Assembly: GCF_040869045.1 (NCBI RefSeq)
Contig: NC_090320.1
Location: 145,722,941 to 145,786,940 of the forward strand
Direction of reading: 5' to 3'
DNA length: 64,000 nucleotides
Source of the DNA: Eurosta solidaginis
Taxonomy: Eukaryota; Arthropoda; Insecta; Diptera; Tephritidae
Shown here: positions 40,373-51,544 of the stretch, in pieces
How positions within the stretch are numbered: the stretch's first letter is position 1
How the letters are laid out: every line of letters starts with the position of its first letter
Translations under genes and position numbers: made by a program
Notes under the pieces: generated by a model
What the model was told of the DNA's origin: nothing
Databases searched by the model: none
Seen by the model: only the letters and a program-made list of their open reading frames with translations

Positions 40373-43046
40373 CTACTAAAAATGTCCCTACTGTAATGCG
40401 GAGTGAAATACCTTTCGGTTGATACCCATATTGACATATCTCATGCAATTTTTTGAATTTCGAATAGGTGGCAACGCTAAGTGGAAACCCTACTCAAAAA
40501 TGTCCCTATTGTAATGCGGAGTGAAGTACCTTTCGTTTGATACCCATATCGGCATATCTCATGAATTTTTTTTAAATTCGAAATCCTAAATGGCAACCCC
40601 ACTCAAAAATATCGCTATTGTAATGCGGATTGAAATACCTTTCGTTTGATACCCATAATCGCATATCTCATGCAATTTTTTGAATTTCGAATAGGTGGCA
40701 ACCCTAAAATGCAACTCTACTCAAAAAATGTCCCTACCTTAATGTAGAGTGAAATACCTTTCGTTTGATACCCATATCGGCATATCTCATGCAATTTTTT
40801 TAAATTTCGAATAGGTGGCAACCCTAAATGGCAACCCTACTCAAAAATTTCCTTATTGCAATGCGGAGTGAAATACCTTTCGTTTAATACCCATATCGGC
40901 ATGTCTCAAGCAATTTTTTTAATTTCGAATAGGTGGCAACCCTACTAAGAAATACCATATTCTAATGCGGAGTTAAATACTCTTCGTTTAATACCCATAT
41001 TGGCATATCTCTTGCAATTTTTTTTAATTTCGAATAGGTGGCAACCCTAAATGGCAACCGTACTCAAAAGTGTCCCTATTTTAATGCGGAGTGAAACACC
41101 TTTCGTTTGATACCCATATTGGCATATCTCATACAATTTTTTGAAATGTCGAATAAGTGGCAACCCCAAATGGAAACCCTACTCAAAAATGTCCCTATTG
41201 TAATGCGGAGTGAAAGACCTTTCGTTTGATACCCATATCGGCATATCTCATAAATTTTTTTTTAATTTCGAATAGGTGTCAATCCTAAATGGCAACCGTA
41301 CTCAAAAATGCCCTATTCTAATGCGGAGTGAAATACTCTTCGTTTAATACCCATATTGGCATATCTCATGCAATTTTTTTTAATTTCGAATACGTGTCAA
41401 CCCTAAGTGGAAACCCTACTCAAAAATATCCCTATTGTAGTGGCAAGTAGGTGGCAACCATAAATGGCAACCGTGCTCAAAAATGTCCCTATTGTAATGC
41501 GGAGTGAAACGCCTTTCGTTTGTTACCCATGACAGCATATCTCATCCATTTTTTTTTTAATTTAGAACAGGTTACAACCCTAAATGGCAACCCTACTCAA
41601 AAATGTGCCTATTGTAATGCGGAGTGAAATACCTTTTGTTTGATACCCATCTCGGCATATCTCATACAATTTTTTTTATTTCGAATAGGTGGCACCCCTA
41701 AATGGCAACCCTACTCAAAAATGCCATATTCTAGCGCGGAGTGAAATACCTTTCGTTTAATACCCATATTGGCATATTTTATGCATTTTTTAATTTCGAA
41801 TAGGTGGCAACCCTAAGTAGCAACCCTAATCAAAGATGTCCCTATTGAAATGCGTAGTGATATACCTTTCGTTTGATACCCATATTGGCATATCTCATGC
41901 AATTTTTTTTAAATTTCGAATAGGTGGCAACCCTAAATATCAGCCCTACTCAAAAATGTTCCTATTGTAATGCGGAGTGAAACACCTTTCGTATGATACC
42001 CATATCGGCATATCTCGTGCAATTTTTTTTAATTTCGAATAGGTGGCAACCCTAAATATCAACCCTACTCAAAAATGTCCCTATTGTAATGCGGAGTGAA
42101 ATACCTTTCGTTTGATACCCATGTTGGCATATCTCATGCAATTTTTTTCAATTTTGAATAGGTGGCAGCCCTATATGGCAACCCTGCTTAAAAATGTCCC
42201 TACTGTAATGCGGAGTGAAATACCTTTCGTTTCATACCCGTATCGGCATATCTCATGAATTTTTTGTTAATTTCGAATAGATGGCAACCCTAAATGGCAA
42301 CCCTACTCAAAAATGTCCCTATAGTATTGCGGAGTGAAACACTTTTCGTTTCATACCCATATTGGCATATCTCATGAATTTTTTTTTAATTTCGAATAGG
42401 TGACAACCCTAAATGGCAGCCCTACTCAAAAATTTCCCTATTGTAATGCGGAGGGATATACCTTTCGTTTGATACCCATATCGGCACATTTCACGAATTT
42501 TTTTTAATTTCGAATAGGTGGCAACCCTAAATGGCAACCCTACTCAAAAATGTCCCTATAGTAACGCGGAGTGAAACACCTTTCGTTTGATACACATGAC
42601 GGCATATCTCATGCAATTTTTTTTAATTTAGAATATGTGGCAACCCAAAATGGCAACCCTACTCAAAAATGCCCCTATTGTAATGCGGAGGGAAATACCT
42701 GTCGTTTGATACCCATCTCGGCATATCTCATGCAATTTCTTCATTTTGCAACCCCAAGTAGCAACCCTACTCAAAGATGTCCCTATTGAAATGCGGAGTG
42801 AAATACCTTTCGTTTGATACCAATATTGACATATCTCATGCAATTTTTTTAATTTTGAATAGGTGGCAACCCTATACGGCAACTCTGCTTAAAAATGTCC
42901 CTACTGTAATTTGGAGTGAAATACCTTTCGTTTGATACCCATATCGGCATATCTCATGAATTTTTTGTTAATTTCGAATAGGTGGCAACCCTAAATGGCA
43001 ACCCTACTCAAAAATGTCCCTATTGTAACGCGGAGTGAAATACCTT

Positions 43047-43423
43047 TCGTTTGATACCCATATCGGCATATCTCATGCAATTTTTTTTTAATTTCCAATA
43101 GGTGGCAACTCAAAAAGGCAGCCCTACTCGAAAATGTCCCTATTGTAATGCGGAGTGAAATACTTTTCGTTTGGTAACCATATCGGCATATCTCACGCAA
43201 TTTTTTATTTCGAATAGCTGGCAACCCTAAATGGCAACCCTACTCAAAAATTTCCCTATTGTGATGCGGAGTGAAATACCTTTCTTTTGATACACATATC
43301 GGCATATCTCATGCATTTTTTTTAATTTCCAAAAGGTGGCAACCCTAAATAGAAACCCTACTCAAAAATTTCCCTATTGTAATGCAGAGTGAAATGCCTT
43401 TCGTTTGATACCCATCTCGGCAT
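43047..43423 (+). repeat. 377-bp satellite segment repeated at 45888
   Basis: The run from TCGTTTGATACCC through CAACTCAAAAAGGCAGCCC, TTTGGTAACCATATCGG and TTTCCAAAAGGTGGC recurs at 45888-46264 with few changes (offset 2841). It lies immediately left of the inverted arm, and its copy lies immediately right of it. Confidence 0.8.
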
Positions 43424-43688
43424 GTTGTGTGATGTTTACACGTTAATTTAATACTTTTTATGTAAGTTTGTCACCAATGTTTTTATAGTGATTTATGTGT
43501 TTTCAAAAATTGATTTTCTGTTTGTTTTTGTTTGGTTTTTTGTTATTTTTGTTTAAAATAAAGATTATACCCCTGAGGATGCCAAGGAGCTTGGCGAAAC
43601 GTGGGGTGATATTGGAGAAAAAGTACGAGTTTTTACTTGGACTAACTACACTAGACCAGCAAAGCCTAATAAAATTCTAATAAATAAC
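43424..43688 (+). mobile_element. Penelope-like element, 3'-terminal fragment
   Basis: This 265-bp piece equals the last part of the right-hand Penelope-like copy (53253-53517), from GTTGTGTGATGTTTACACG to AAAATTCTAATAAATA. It contains no RT or endonuclease sequence. It is most simply explained as part of the inverted duplication of the left end of the 48740-53517 element. The same satellite junction (GTATTTC next to TCTGTTATTTATTAG, seen here in reverse) is present on both. Confidence 0.92.
43564..43613 (+). ncRNA. Hammerhead-ribozyme-like motif, cleavage base altered
   Basis: The core reads CTGAGGA (43573-43579), fitting the hammerhead CUGANGA box. Next come one T, a 6-bp stem GCCAAG/CTTGGC with a GAG loop, and GAAAC (43596-43600). 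Outer strands ACCC and GGGT can form helix I, extendable by AT pairs. Helix III would be only AC/GU, the minimal form reported for Penelope-like ribozymes. Here GT is followed by G (43603) at the position that must be A, C or U, so self-cleavage is predicted to be lost. Confidence 0.6.
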
Positions 43689-45887
43689 AGAAAGGTATTT
43701 CACTCCGCATTGCAACAAGGACATTTTTGAGTACGGTTGCCATTTAAGGTTGACACCTATTCGAAATTAAAAAAAAATTAATAAGATATTCCGATATAGG
43801 TATCAAACGAAAAGTATTTCACCCCGCATTACAATAAGGACATTTTTGAGTAGGGTTTCCATTTGGGGTTGCCACTTATTCGAAATTAAAAAAAATTGCA
43901 TGAGATATGCCAATATGGGTATCAAACGAAAGGCGTTTCACTCCGTATTACAATAGAGACATTTTTGAGTAGGGTTGCCATTTAGGGTTGCCACCTATTC
44001 GAAATTAAAAAAAATTTTATGAGATATGCCCATATGGGTATTAAACGAAAGGTATTTCACTCCGCGTTAGAATAGGGCATTTTTGAGTAGGGTTGCCATT
44101 TAGGGTTGCCACCTATTCCAAATTAAAAAAAATTGCTTAGACATGCCAATATGGCTATCAAACGAAAGGTATTTCACTCCGCATTGCAATAAGGACATTT
44201 TTGAGTACAGTTGCCATTTAGGGTTGACACATATTCGAATTTAAAAAAAAATCATAAGATATGCCGATATGGGTATCAAACGAAAGGTACTTCACTCCGC
44301 ATTACAATAGGAACATTTTTGAGTAGAGTTTCCATTTGGGGTTGACACCTATTCGGAATTAATAAAATTTAATGAGATATGCCAATATGGGTATTAAACG
44401 AAAGGTATTTCGCTCCGCGTTAAAATAGGCCATTTTTGAGTAGGGTTGCCATTTAGGGTTGCCACCTATTCGAAATAAAAAAAATTGCATGAGATATGCC
44501 GAGATGGGTGTCAAACGAAAGGTATTTCACTCCGCATTACAATAGGGACATTTTTGAGTAGGGTTGCCATTTAGGGTTGCCACCTATTCTAAATTTAAAA
44601 AAATTGCATGAGATATGCCGTCATTGGTATCGCACGAAAGGCGTTTCACTCCGCATTACGAAAGGGACATTTTTGAGTACGGTTGCCATTTGGGTTTGCC
44701 ACCTATTCGACATTAAAAAAAATTCATAAGATATGCCGATATGTGTATCAAACGAAAGGTATTTCACTCCGCATTACAATAGCGACATTTTTGAGCGGGG
44801 TTTCCATTTGGGGTTGACACCTATTCGAAATTAAAAAAAATTGCATGAGATATGCCAATATGGGTATTAAACGAAGAGTATTTCACCACGCATTAGAACA
44901 GGGCATTTTTGAGTAGGGTTGCCGTTTAGGGTTGCCACCTATTCGAAATTAAAAAAAATTGCTTGAGACATGCCGATATGGGTATCAAACGAAAGGTATT
45001 TCACTCCGCATTGCAATAAGGACATTTTTGAGTACGGTTGCCATTTAGGGTTGGCACCTATTCGAAATTAAAAAAATTCATAAGATATGCCGATATGGGT
45101 ATCAAACGAAAGGTATTTCACTCCGCATTACAATAGGGACATTTTTGAGTAGGGTTTCCTTATGGGGTTGCCACTTATTCGAAATTAAAAAAAATTGCAT
45201 GAGATATGCCAATATGGGTATCAAACGAAAGGCGTTTCACTCCGCATTACAATAGGTACATTTTTGAGTAAGGTTGCAATTTAGGGTTGCCACATATTCG
45301 AAATTAAAAAAAATTGCATGAGATATGCCAATATGGGTATTAAACGAAAGGTATTTCACTCCGCGTTAGAATAGGGCATTTTTGAGTGGGGCTGTCATTT
45401 AGGGTTGCCACCAATTCGAAATAAAAAAAATGCCATGAGATATGCCGAGATGGGTATCAACCGAAAGGTATTTCACTCCGCATTACAATAGGGACAATTT
45501 TGAGTAGGGTTGCCATTTATGGTTGCCACCTATTGTAAATTAAAAAAAATTGCATGAGATTTGCCGTCATGGGTATCAAACGAAAGGTGTTTCACTCCGC
45601 ATTACAATAGAATAGAATAGGGACATTTTTGAGTAGGGTTGCTATTTAGGGTTGCCACATATTCGAAATTAAAATAATTGCATGAGATATGCCAATATGG
45701 GTATTAAACGAAAGGTATTTCACTCCGCATTAGAATAGGGCATTTTTTAGTAGGGTTGCCATTTAGGGTTGTCACCTATTCGAAATTAAAAACAATAGCA
45801 TGAGATATGCCGATATGGTTATCAAACGAAAGGTATTTCACTCCGCATTACAATAAGGACATTTTTGAGTAGGGTTGCCATTTAGGG
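43689..45887 (-). repeat. 118-bp satellite, reversed block
   Basis: Monomers here run in the opposite orientation to the rest of the array (GGTATTTCACTCCGCATTAC, then GTTGCCACCTATTCG). This is the only reversed block in the window and forms the satellite part of the left inverted arm. No gene is seen. Confidence 0.96.
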
Positions 45888-48739
45888 TCGTTTGATACCC
45901 ATATCGGCATATCTCATGCAATTTTTTTTTAATTTCCAATAGGTGGCAACTCAAAAAGGCAGCCCTACTCGAAAATGTCCCTATTGTAATGCGGAGTGAA
46001 ATACTTTTCGTTTGGTAACCATATCGGCATATCTCATGCAATTTTTTTTATTTCGAATAGCTGGCAACCCTAAATGGCAACCCTACTCAAAAATTTCCCT
46101 ATTGTGATGCGGAGTGAAATACCTTTCGTTTGATACACATATCGGCATATCTCATGCATTTTTTTTAATTTCCAAAAGGTGGCAACCCTAAATGGAAACC
46201 CTACTCAAAAATTTTCCTATTGTAATGCAGAGTGTAATGCCTTTCGTTTGATACCCATCTCGGCATATCTAATGCAATTTTTTTAATTTCGAATAGGTGG
46301 CAACGCTAAATGGCAACCCTACTCAAAAATGTCTCTATCGTAATTCGGAGTGAAATACCTTTCGTTTGATACCCATATCGGCATATCCAATGCAATTTTT
46401 TTTATTTCGAATAGGTGGCAACCTTAAATGGCAACCCTACTCAAAAATGTCCTTATTGTAATGCGGAGTGAAACACCTTTCGTTTGATAACCATATCGGC
46501 ATATCTCATGCAATTTTTTTTAATTTCGAATAGCTGGCAACCCTAAATGGCAACCCTACTCAAAAATGTCCTTATTGTAATGCGGAGTGAAATACCTTTC
46601 GTTTGATAACCATATCGGCATATCTCATGCAATTTTTTTTAATTTCGAATAGGTGACAGCCCTAAATGGCAACCCTACTAAAAAATGCCCTATTCTAATG
46701 CGGAGTGAAATACCTTTCGTTTAATACCCATATTGGCATATCTCATGCAATTTTTTTAATTTAGAATATGTGGCAACCCTAAATAGCAACCCTACTCAAA
46801 AATGTCCCTATTCTATTCTATTGTAATGCGGAGTGAAACACCTTTCGTTTGATACCCATGACGGCATATCTCATGCAATTTTTTTTAATTTACAATAGGT
46901 GGCAACCATAAATGGCAACCCTACTCAAAAATGTCCCTATTGTAATGCGGAGTGAAATACCTTTCGGTTGATACCCATCTCGGCATATCTCATGCAATTT
47001 TTTTTATTTCGAATTGGTGGCAACCCTAAATGACAGCCCCACTCAAAAATGCCCTATTCTAACGCGGAGTGAAACACCTTTCGTTTAATACCCATATTGG
47101 CATATCTCATGCAATTTTTTTTAATTTCGAATATGTGGCAACCCTAAATTGCAACCCTACTCAAAAATGTACCTATTGTAATGCGGAGTGAAACGCCTTT
47201 CGTTTGATACCCATATTGGCATATCTCATGCAATTTTTTTTAATTTCGAATAAGTGGCATCCCCATAAGGAAACCCTACTCAAAAATGTCCCTATTGTAA
47301 TGCGGAGTGAAATACCTTTCGTTTGATACCCATATCGGCATATCTTATGATTTTTTTAATTTCGAATAGGTGCCAACCCTAAATGGCAACCGTACTCAAA
47401 AATGTCCTTATTGCAATGCGGAGTGAAATATCTTTCGTTTGATACCCATATCGGCATGTCTCAAGCATTTTTTTTAAATTTCGAATAGGTGGCAACCCTA
47501 AACGGCAACCCTACTCAAAAATGCCCTGTTCTAATGCGGGGTGAAATACTCTTCGTTTAATACCCATATTGGCATATCTCATGCAATTTTTTTAATTTCG
47601 AATAAGTGTCAACCCCAAATGGAAACCCCGCTCAAAAATGTCGCTATTGTAATGCGGAGTGAAATACCTTTCGTTTGATAAACATATCGGCATATCTTAT
47701 TAATTTTTTTTAATGTCGAATAGGTGGCAAACCCAAATTGCAACCGTACTCAAAAATGTCCCTTTCGTAATGCGGGGTGAAACGCCTTTCGTACGATACC
47801 AATAACGGCATATCTCATGCAATTTTTTTAAATTTAGAATAGGTGGCAACCCTAAATGGCAACCCTACTCAAAAATGTCCCTATTGTAATGCGGAGTGAA
47901 ATACCTTTCGTTTGACACCCATCTCGGCATATCTCATGCAATTTTTTTTATTTCGAATAGGTGGCAACCCTAAATGGCAACCCTACTCAAAAATGGCCTA
48001 TTTTAACGCGGAGCGAAATACCTTTTGTTTAATACCCATATTGGCATATCTCATTAAATTTTTTTTAATTCCGAATAGGTGTCATCCCCAATTGGAAACT
48101 CTACTCAAAAATGTTCCTATTGTAATGCGGAGTGAAGTATCTTTCGTTTGATACCCATATCGGCATATCTTATGATTTTTTTTTTTAATTTCGAATAGGT
48201 GTCAACCCTAAATGGCAACTGTACTCAAAAATGTCCTTATTGCAATGCGGAGTGAAATACCTTTCGTTTGATAGCCATATTGGCATGTCTCAAGCAATTT
48301 TTTTTAGTTTGGAATAGGTGGCAACCCTAAATGGCAACCCTACTCAAAAATGCCCTATTCTAACGCGGAGTGAAACACCTTTCCTTTAATACCCATATGG
48401 GCATATCTCATACAATTTTTTTTAATTTCGAATAGGTGGCAACCCTAAATGGCAACCCTACTTAAAAATGTCGCTATTGTAATACGGAATGAAACGCCTT
48501 TCGTTTGATACCCATATTGGCATATCTCATGCAATTTTTTTTAATTTCGAATAAGTGGCAACCCCAAATGGAACCCTACTCAAAAATGTCCTTATTGTAA
48601 TGCGGGGTGAAATACTTTTCGTTTGATACCCATATCGGAATATCTTATGAATTTTTTTTTAATTTCGAATAGGTGTCAACCTTAAATGGCAACCGTACTC
48701 AAAAATGTCCTTGTTGCAATGCGGAGTGAAATACGTTTC
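45888..48739 (+). repeat. 118-bp satellite array, block 5 (forward)
   Basis: Forward monomers resume at 45888 with a copy of 43047-43423. They then continue to the Penelope-like dimer. From 46541 onward this block is the partner of the reversed block. The 653 bp at 45888-46540 form the spacer of the palindrome. No gene is seen. Confidence 0.95.
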
Positions 48740-49005
48740 TGTTATTTATTAGAATTTTATTAGGCTTTGCTGGTCTAGTGTAGTTAGTCCAAGTAAAAAC
48801 TCGTACTTTTTCTCCAATATCACCCTACGTTTCGCCAAGCTCCTTGGTATCCTCAGGGGTATAATCTTTATTTTAAAGAAAAATAACAAAAAACCAAACA
48901 AAAACAAACAGAAAATCAATTTTTGAAAACACATAAATCACTATAAAAACATTGGTGACAAACTTACATAAAAAATATTAAATTAACGTGTAAACATCAC
49001 ACAAC
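46541..49005 (+). repeat. Right arm of the 2.46-kb inverted repeat
   Basis: The right arm contains forward satellite (46541-48739) and the first 265 bp of the Penelope-like dimer (48740-49005, minus-strand 3' end). Its reverse complement matches 43424-45887 throughout. The equal lengths and shared junction show that the arm was copied after the Penelope-like element had inserted. Confidence 0.88.
48816..48866 (-). ncRNA. Hammerhead-ribozyme-like motif, copy A
   Basis: Read on the minus strand it has ACCC, CTGAGGA, T, ACCAAG/CTTGGC, GAAAC, GTA, GGGT. The A after GT is a permitted cleavage-site base. The outermost pair of the central stem is damaged, with A in place of G opposite C. Helix I and the conserved boxes are otherwise intact. 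It lies in the 3' untranslated region, where Penelope-like elements are known to carry such motifs in their terminal repeats. Confidence 0.62.
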
Positions 49006-49081
49006 ATAAAACAACAAACACTTAAAACTAAAATCATCCATCAGTACCATGGTCATTGGGTACTTTTGTCATACTAAAATG

Positions 49082-51544
49082 TCATAAACAAGCCAAATAG
49101 CTAGCAGCAATAAACTTGGTGTCTTCGTGTCTGTTCATCGTTCTCTCCCTTCTTTGTAATATGTGTAAGCTTTCCAACGTGTATCTCGTCTTTTCTCTCT
49201 TCTCCACGTCTATTATTGTTGCATTTTTTAGATCAGGTGTATGTCCGTGTGTTATTGAGTGTTGAGCAAGTGCAGTGCTTTTGTTCTTCTTTCTTATATC
49301 GGCGTCGTGCTCTGCCAGTCGGGTTCCTAGTGCCCGTTTCGTTGTTCCAGCGTAGATTTTGTTGCAGTTCTCGTTGTCTCCACCTTTGCATGGAAGTTGG
49401 TAAACAACGTTGTTTTGTTGGTGTGGTTCTATACGGCTTTTTGTACGTGTAAAAATGGTAGAGAGTGTGCAGTTCGATTTGTATGCGAGAGATATGTTCG
49501 GTGTTTGTTTTTTCATGTCTTGATTGAAGTTTTCCGTAAGCTTCGGAATGTATGTGACACTGTGGTATTGCTTTATATCCCTTGTGTTGTTAGTTGATGT
49601 TATTTCTTGCGCTTTGTTTACTTCTAATAATTTGTGTTGCATTAGGGATGTAACTAAGTGGCTCGGGTAATTATTGTTTATTAGTATGCTGTATATTTTT
49701 GTTTTATTTTTTCCCCAGAACTGTTTGTGGCTTAACGTAAATATTTTGTGTATGAAGCTTTTTGCTGTATTTACTTTGTATTTTGTGGGCTGCGAGGATA
49801 GAAAGTTTATTATTCTGCCGGAGGATACGGATTTAGAATACCAGTCCAGCACTATTTCGTTGTTTTTCCTGTGAATAAGGACATCCAAAAACGGGATCAT
49901 CAAATTCTCTTCTTTCTGCATCGTAAATTTCAGTTTGTTGTGGTATCTGTTCAATGTGTTTAGAATTATGTCTAAGTCGTTTCGTTTGACGTTCGCAAAA
50001 ACATCGTCCACGTACTTTACTATAAACTTCAGTTGTATGTTGTGGGTTTGCTTCAGTTCGGAGATGGTGTTGTCCAGCAAATCGTCCATTATAATGTCTG
50101 CTATGGTCGGGGAGAGTGGGTTTCCCATTGGCATTCCGAAACTTTGTGTGAAAATTTGGTCATCATACATGAAGTAGTTGTTGTCGTTCAGGCAGAAGTT
50201 TAAAATTTTAAGGAACTTGTTTTTTGGTATCATTGAGTGTATTTTGCTGAATTTGGTCATTATTATTTTGATGGCTAAGTATATTGATATGTTGGTGAGC
50301 AACGATACCACATCGAATGAGACCAGTATATATTCTTCTGATAGTTTCATGTTATCCAGTCTTTCTTTGAGTCTGTAGGAGTTCTTTATGTTGTATTCGT
50401 CTGACGTTAAGTTAGTTAGTATCTTCCCAATATATTTTGATAGACCATAACATGGAACGCCGACAGATGACGCAATGGGACGTAAGGGAATATCCGTTTT
50501 GTGGATCTTAGGCAGACCGTAGAGTCTAGGTGTTCTGGCCGCGGTGCAAGTTAGTTGCCTTTTTTCTTTGAAATCTATTATTTTGTTTTTGTAAAGTTCG
50601 TCGACTAGGTTGTTGTTTTGTTTTTGTAGTGCGTTTGTGGGGTCAGTCCTCGCTTTTTTATACGTATTTTTGTCTTCAAGTAGCCTGTTCATTTTTTCGT
50701 TGTAGTAAGTTCTATACATTGCCACTGTCTTGTTCCCTTTGTCTGAGTCCGTCACAATTATGTCTTTGTGCTTCTTTAAAAATTCTGTAGTTTTTCTGTA
50801 TGCTTCTAAGATGAATTTGTCCGTTGGGTTATGCTTGGTATGTCGTTTGAATTGCATTATTCTGCTGCTGTGTTTGGTTCTCTCAATTTCTCTTTCTCTT
50901 TCATCTTCTATTTGTTGTATAACCTGTTCCATCTCAGCTATTGTCTTAAGAGGTTTGAAGCTGGAATTTGTTGTGGGTAAGGTAAATTTTTTACCAAGAG
51001 AGAGTAGCCATTTTACTTCCTCGGGAAAATGAATTTCAGTTTTGTTTACAAACCAGTTATTGTTCACTCTTATGCCCAGTTTTTTTAGATGTGTTTGTTT
51101 TAGTCTTTCCAGCTTTGTTGATTGTGTTGTTTGTCTCTCGATAGCAACCCGTTGGTTCAGTAGTGTTTGATTTTGTATGACGGAGTTGTAATCAAATTCA
51201 CCCAGACTGCGTTTCAGTCGTTGTTCTGCATGCAAAACTTGGTCTTTTGTCGTTTTTATGTCGATGTTTGTTTGTGTAATCTCTATGTTCATTAATTTCT
51301 TAAGGAATAGCCGCTTTTCTTTTTCTAGGAGCCCGTTTATATTGTTTGAATTTGTTTTTATGGTTATTTTCTTTGTAGAGTTTGTCAAGTGGTCGGGTAA
51401 TATGTTATATTTCCTACATTCTAATAGGAAATTGAGTTGCGATGTTTGTTGGGTTAGTTTTTGTTTTTGTTTGCTGTGATGTTTTAGCATTGTACAAATC
51501 TCTTCTCCATATTTGTACTTCATGTGTTTGTAGAAGTTCTTCAT
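49082..51544 (-). CDS. Penelope-like reverse transcriptase with GIY-YIG endonuclease, 820 aa
   Basis: The protein copies element RNA into a new site using its own endonuclease nick. The N-terminal 250 residues are Lys-rich and largely helical in character. RT motifs follow: YGLPKIHK (about 342), RPIASS (355), FDVVSL (410), GMPMGNPLSP (470), catalytic YVDD (511) and FLDVLIHR (552). The C-terminal GIY-YIG domain has VVYQLPC (713), IYAGTTKR (730), RLAEHDADI, then LAQHSITHGH and a late Glu (LESLHI). The Cys pair 719/727 and the His cluster fit the zinc-finger-like part typical of these enzymes. The length is close to that of known Penelope proteins, but the start lies exactly at the inverted junction, so a few N-terminal residues may be missing. 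LLTNIS replaces LFTNIP of copy B, a possible damaging change in a conserved RT motif. Confidence 0.93.
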   Translation of the reverse strand: MKNFYKHMKYKYGEEICTMLKHHSKQKQKLTQQTSQLNFLLECRKYNILPDHLTNSTKKITIKTNSNNINGLLEKEKRLFLKKLMNIEITQTNIDIKTTKDQVLHAEQRLKRSLGEFDYNSVIQNQTLLNQRVAIERQTTQSTKLERLKQTHLKKLGIRVNNNWFVNKTEIHFPEEVKWLLSLGKKFTLPTTNSSFKPLKTIAEMEQVIQQIEDEREREIERTKHSSRIMQFKRHTKHNPTDKFILEAYRKTTEFLKKHKDIIVTDSDKGNKTVAMYRTYYNEKMNRLLEDKNTYKKARTDPTNALQKQNNNLVDELYKNKIIDFKEKRQLTCTAARTPRLYGLPKIHKTDIPLRPIASSVGVPCYGLSKYIGKILTNLTSDEYNIKNSYRLKERLDNMKLSEEYILVSFDVVSLLTNISIYLAIKIIMTKFSKIHSMIPKNKFLKILNFCLNDNNYFMYDDQIFTQSFGMPMGNPLSPTIADIIMDDLLDNTISELKQTHNIQLKFIVKYVDDVFANVKRNDLDIILNTLNRYHNKLKFTMQKEENLMIPFLDVLIHRKNNEIVLDWYSKSVSSGRIINFLSSQPTKYKVNTAKSFIHKIFTLSHKQFWGKNKTKIYSILINNNYPSHLVTSLMQHKLLEVNKAQEITSTNNTRDIKQYHSVTYIPKLTENFNQDMKKQTPNISLAYKSNCTLSTIFTRTKSRIEPHQQNNVVYQLPCKGGDNENCNKIYAGTTKRALGTRLAEHDADIRKKNKSTALAQHSITHGHTPDLKNATIIDVEKREKTRYTLESLHILQRRERTMNRHEDTKFIAASYLACL

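Larger units (their letters stand above)
35555..43423 (+). repeat. 118-bp satellite array, block 4 (forward)
   Basis: Forward monomers begin with the same post-piggyBac variants as blocks 2 and 3. The block holds a recent tandem duplication (35700-37757 and 38314-40372). It then continues with variant monomers including a CTTCATTTTGCAACCCC short monomer at about 42737. It ends abruptly at CTCGGCAT where Penelope-like sequence begins. No gene is seen. Confidence 0.96.
43424..45887 (-). repeat. Left arm of a 2.46-kb inverted repeat
   Basis: The segment is 2464 bp and reads as the reverse complement of 46541-49005 (2465 bp). It comprises 265 bp of Penelope-like 3' sequence followed by satellite in reversed orientation. 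The reversed monomers match their partners variant for variant, for example TTGCAACAAGGACATT with GTACGGTTGCCATTTAAGG next to the Penelope-like junction, and CATTTTTTAGTAGGGTTG near the far end. The arm ends inside a monomer at TTTAGGG, and forward satellite resumes at TCGTTTGATACCC. Confidence 0.9.
48740..51544 (-). mobile_element. Penelope-like retroelement, copy A (minus strand)
   Basis: This copy holds an almost full coding region (49082-51544) and a 3' untranslated region (48740-49081) with a hammerhead-like motif. It faces copy B head to head: both 5' ends meet at about 51545 and both 3' ends face satellite. The outer satellite edges look like a target duplication of about 10 bp (AATACCTTTC). 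On the right it is intact, just inside the satellite after 53517. On the left it appears as AATACGTTTC at 48730-48739, and the left-arm duplicate retains the unmutated form. No separate 5' untranslated region remains on copy A. Confidence 0.93.

Noticed and set aside
43495..43680. 61-codon ORF in the Penelope-like terminal region (also at 48749 and 53330)
   Set aside because: It spans the ribozyme-like motif and the untranslated 3' region, is mostly low-complexity Phe/Leu, and has no family resemblance that I can see.
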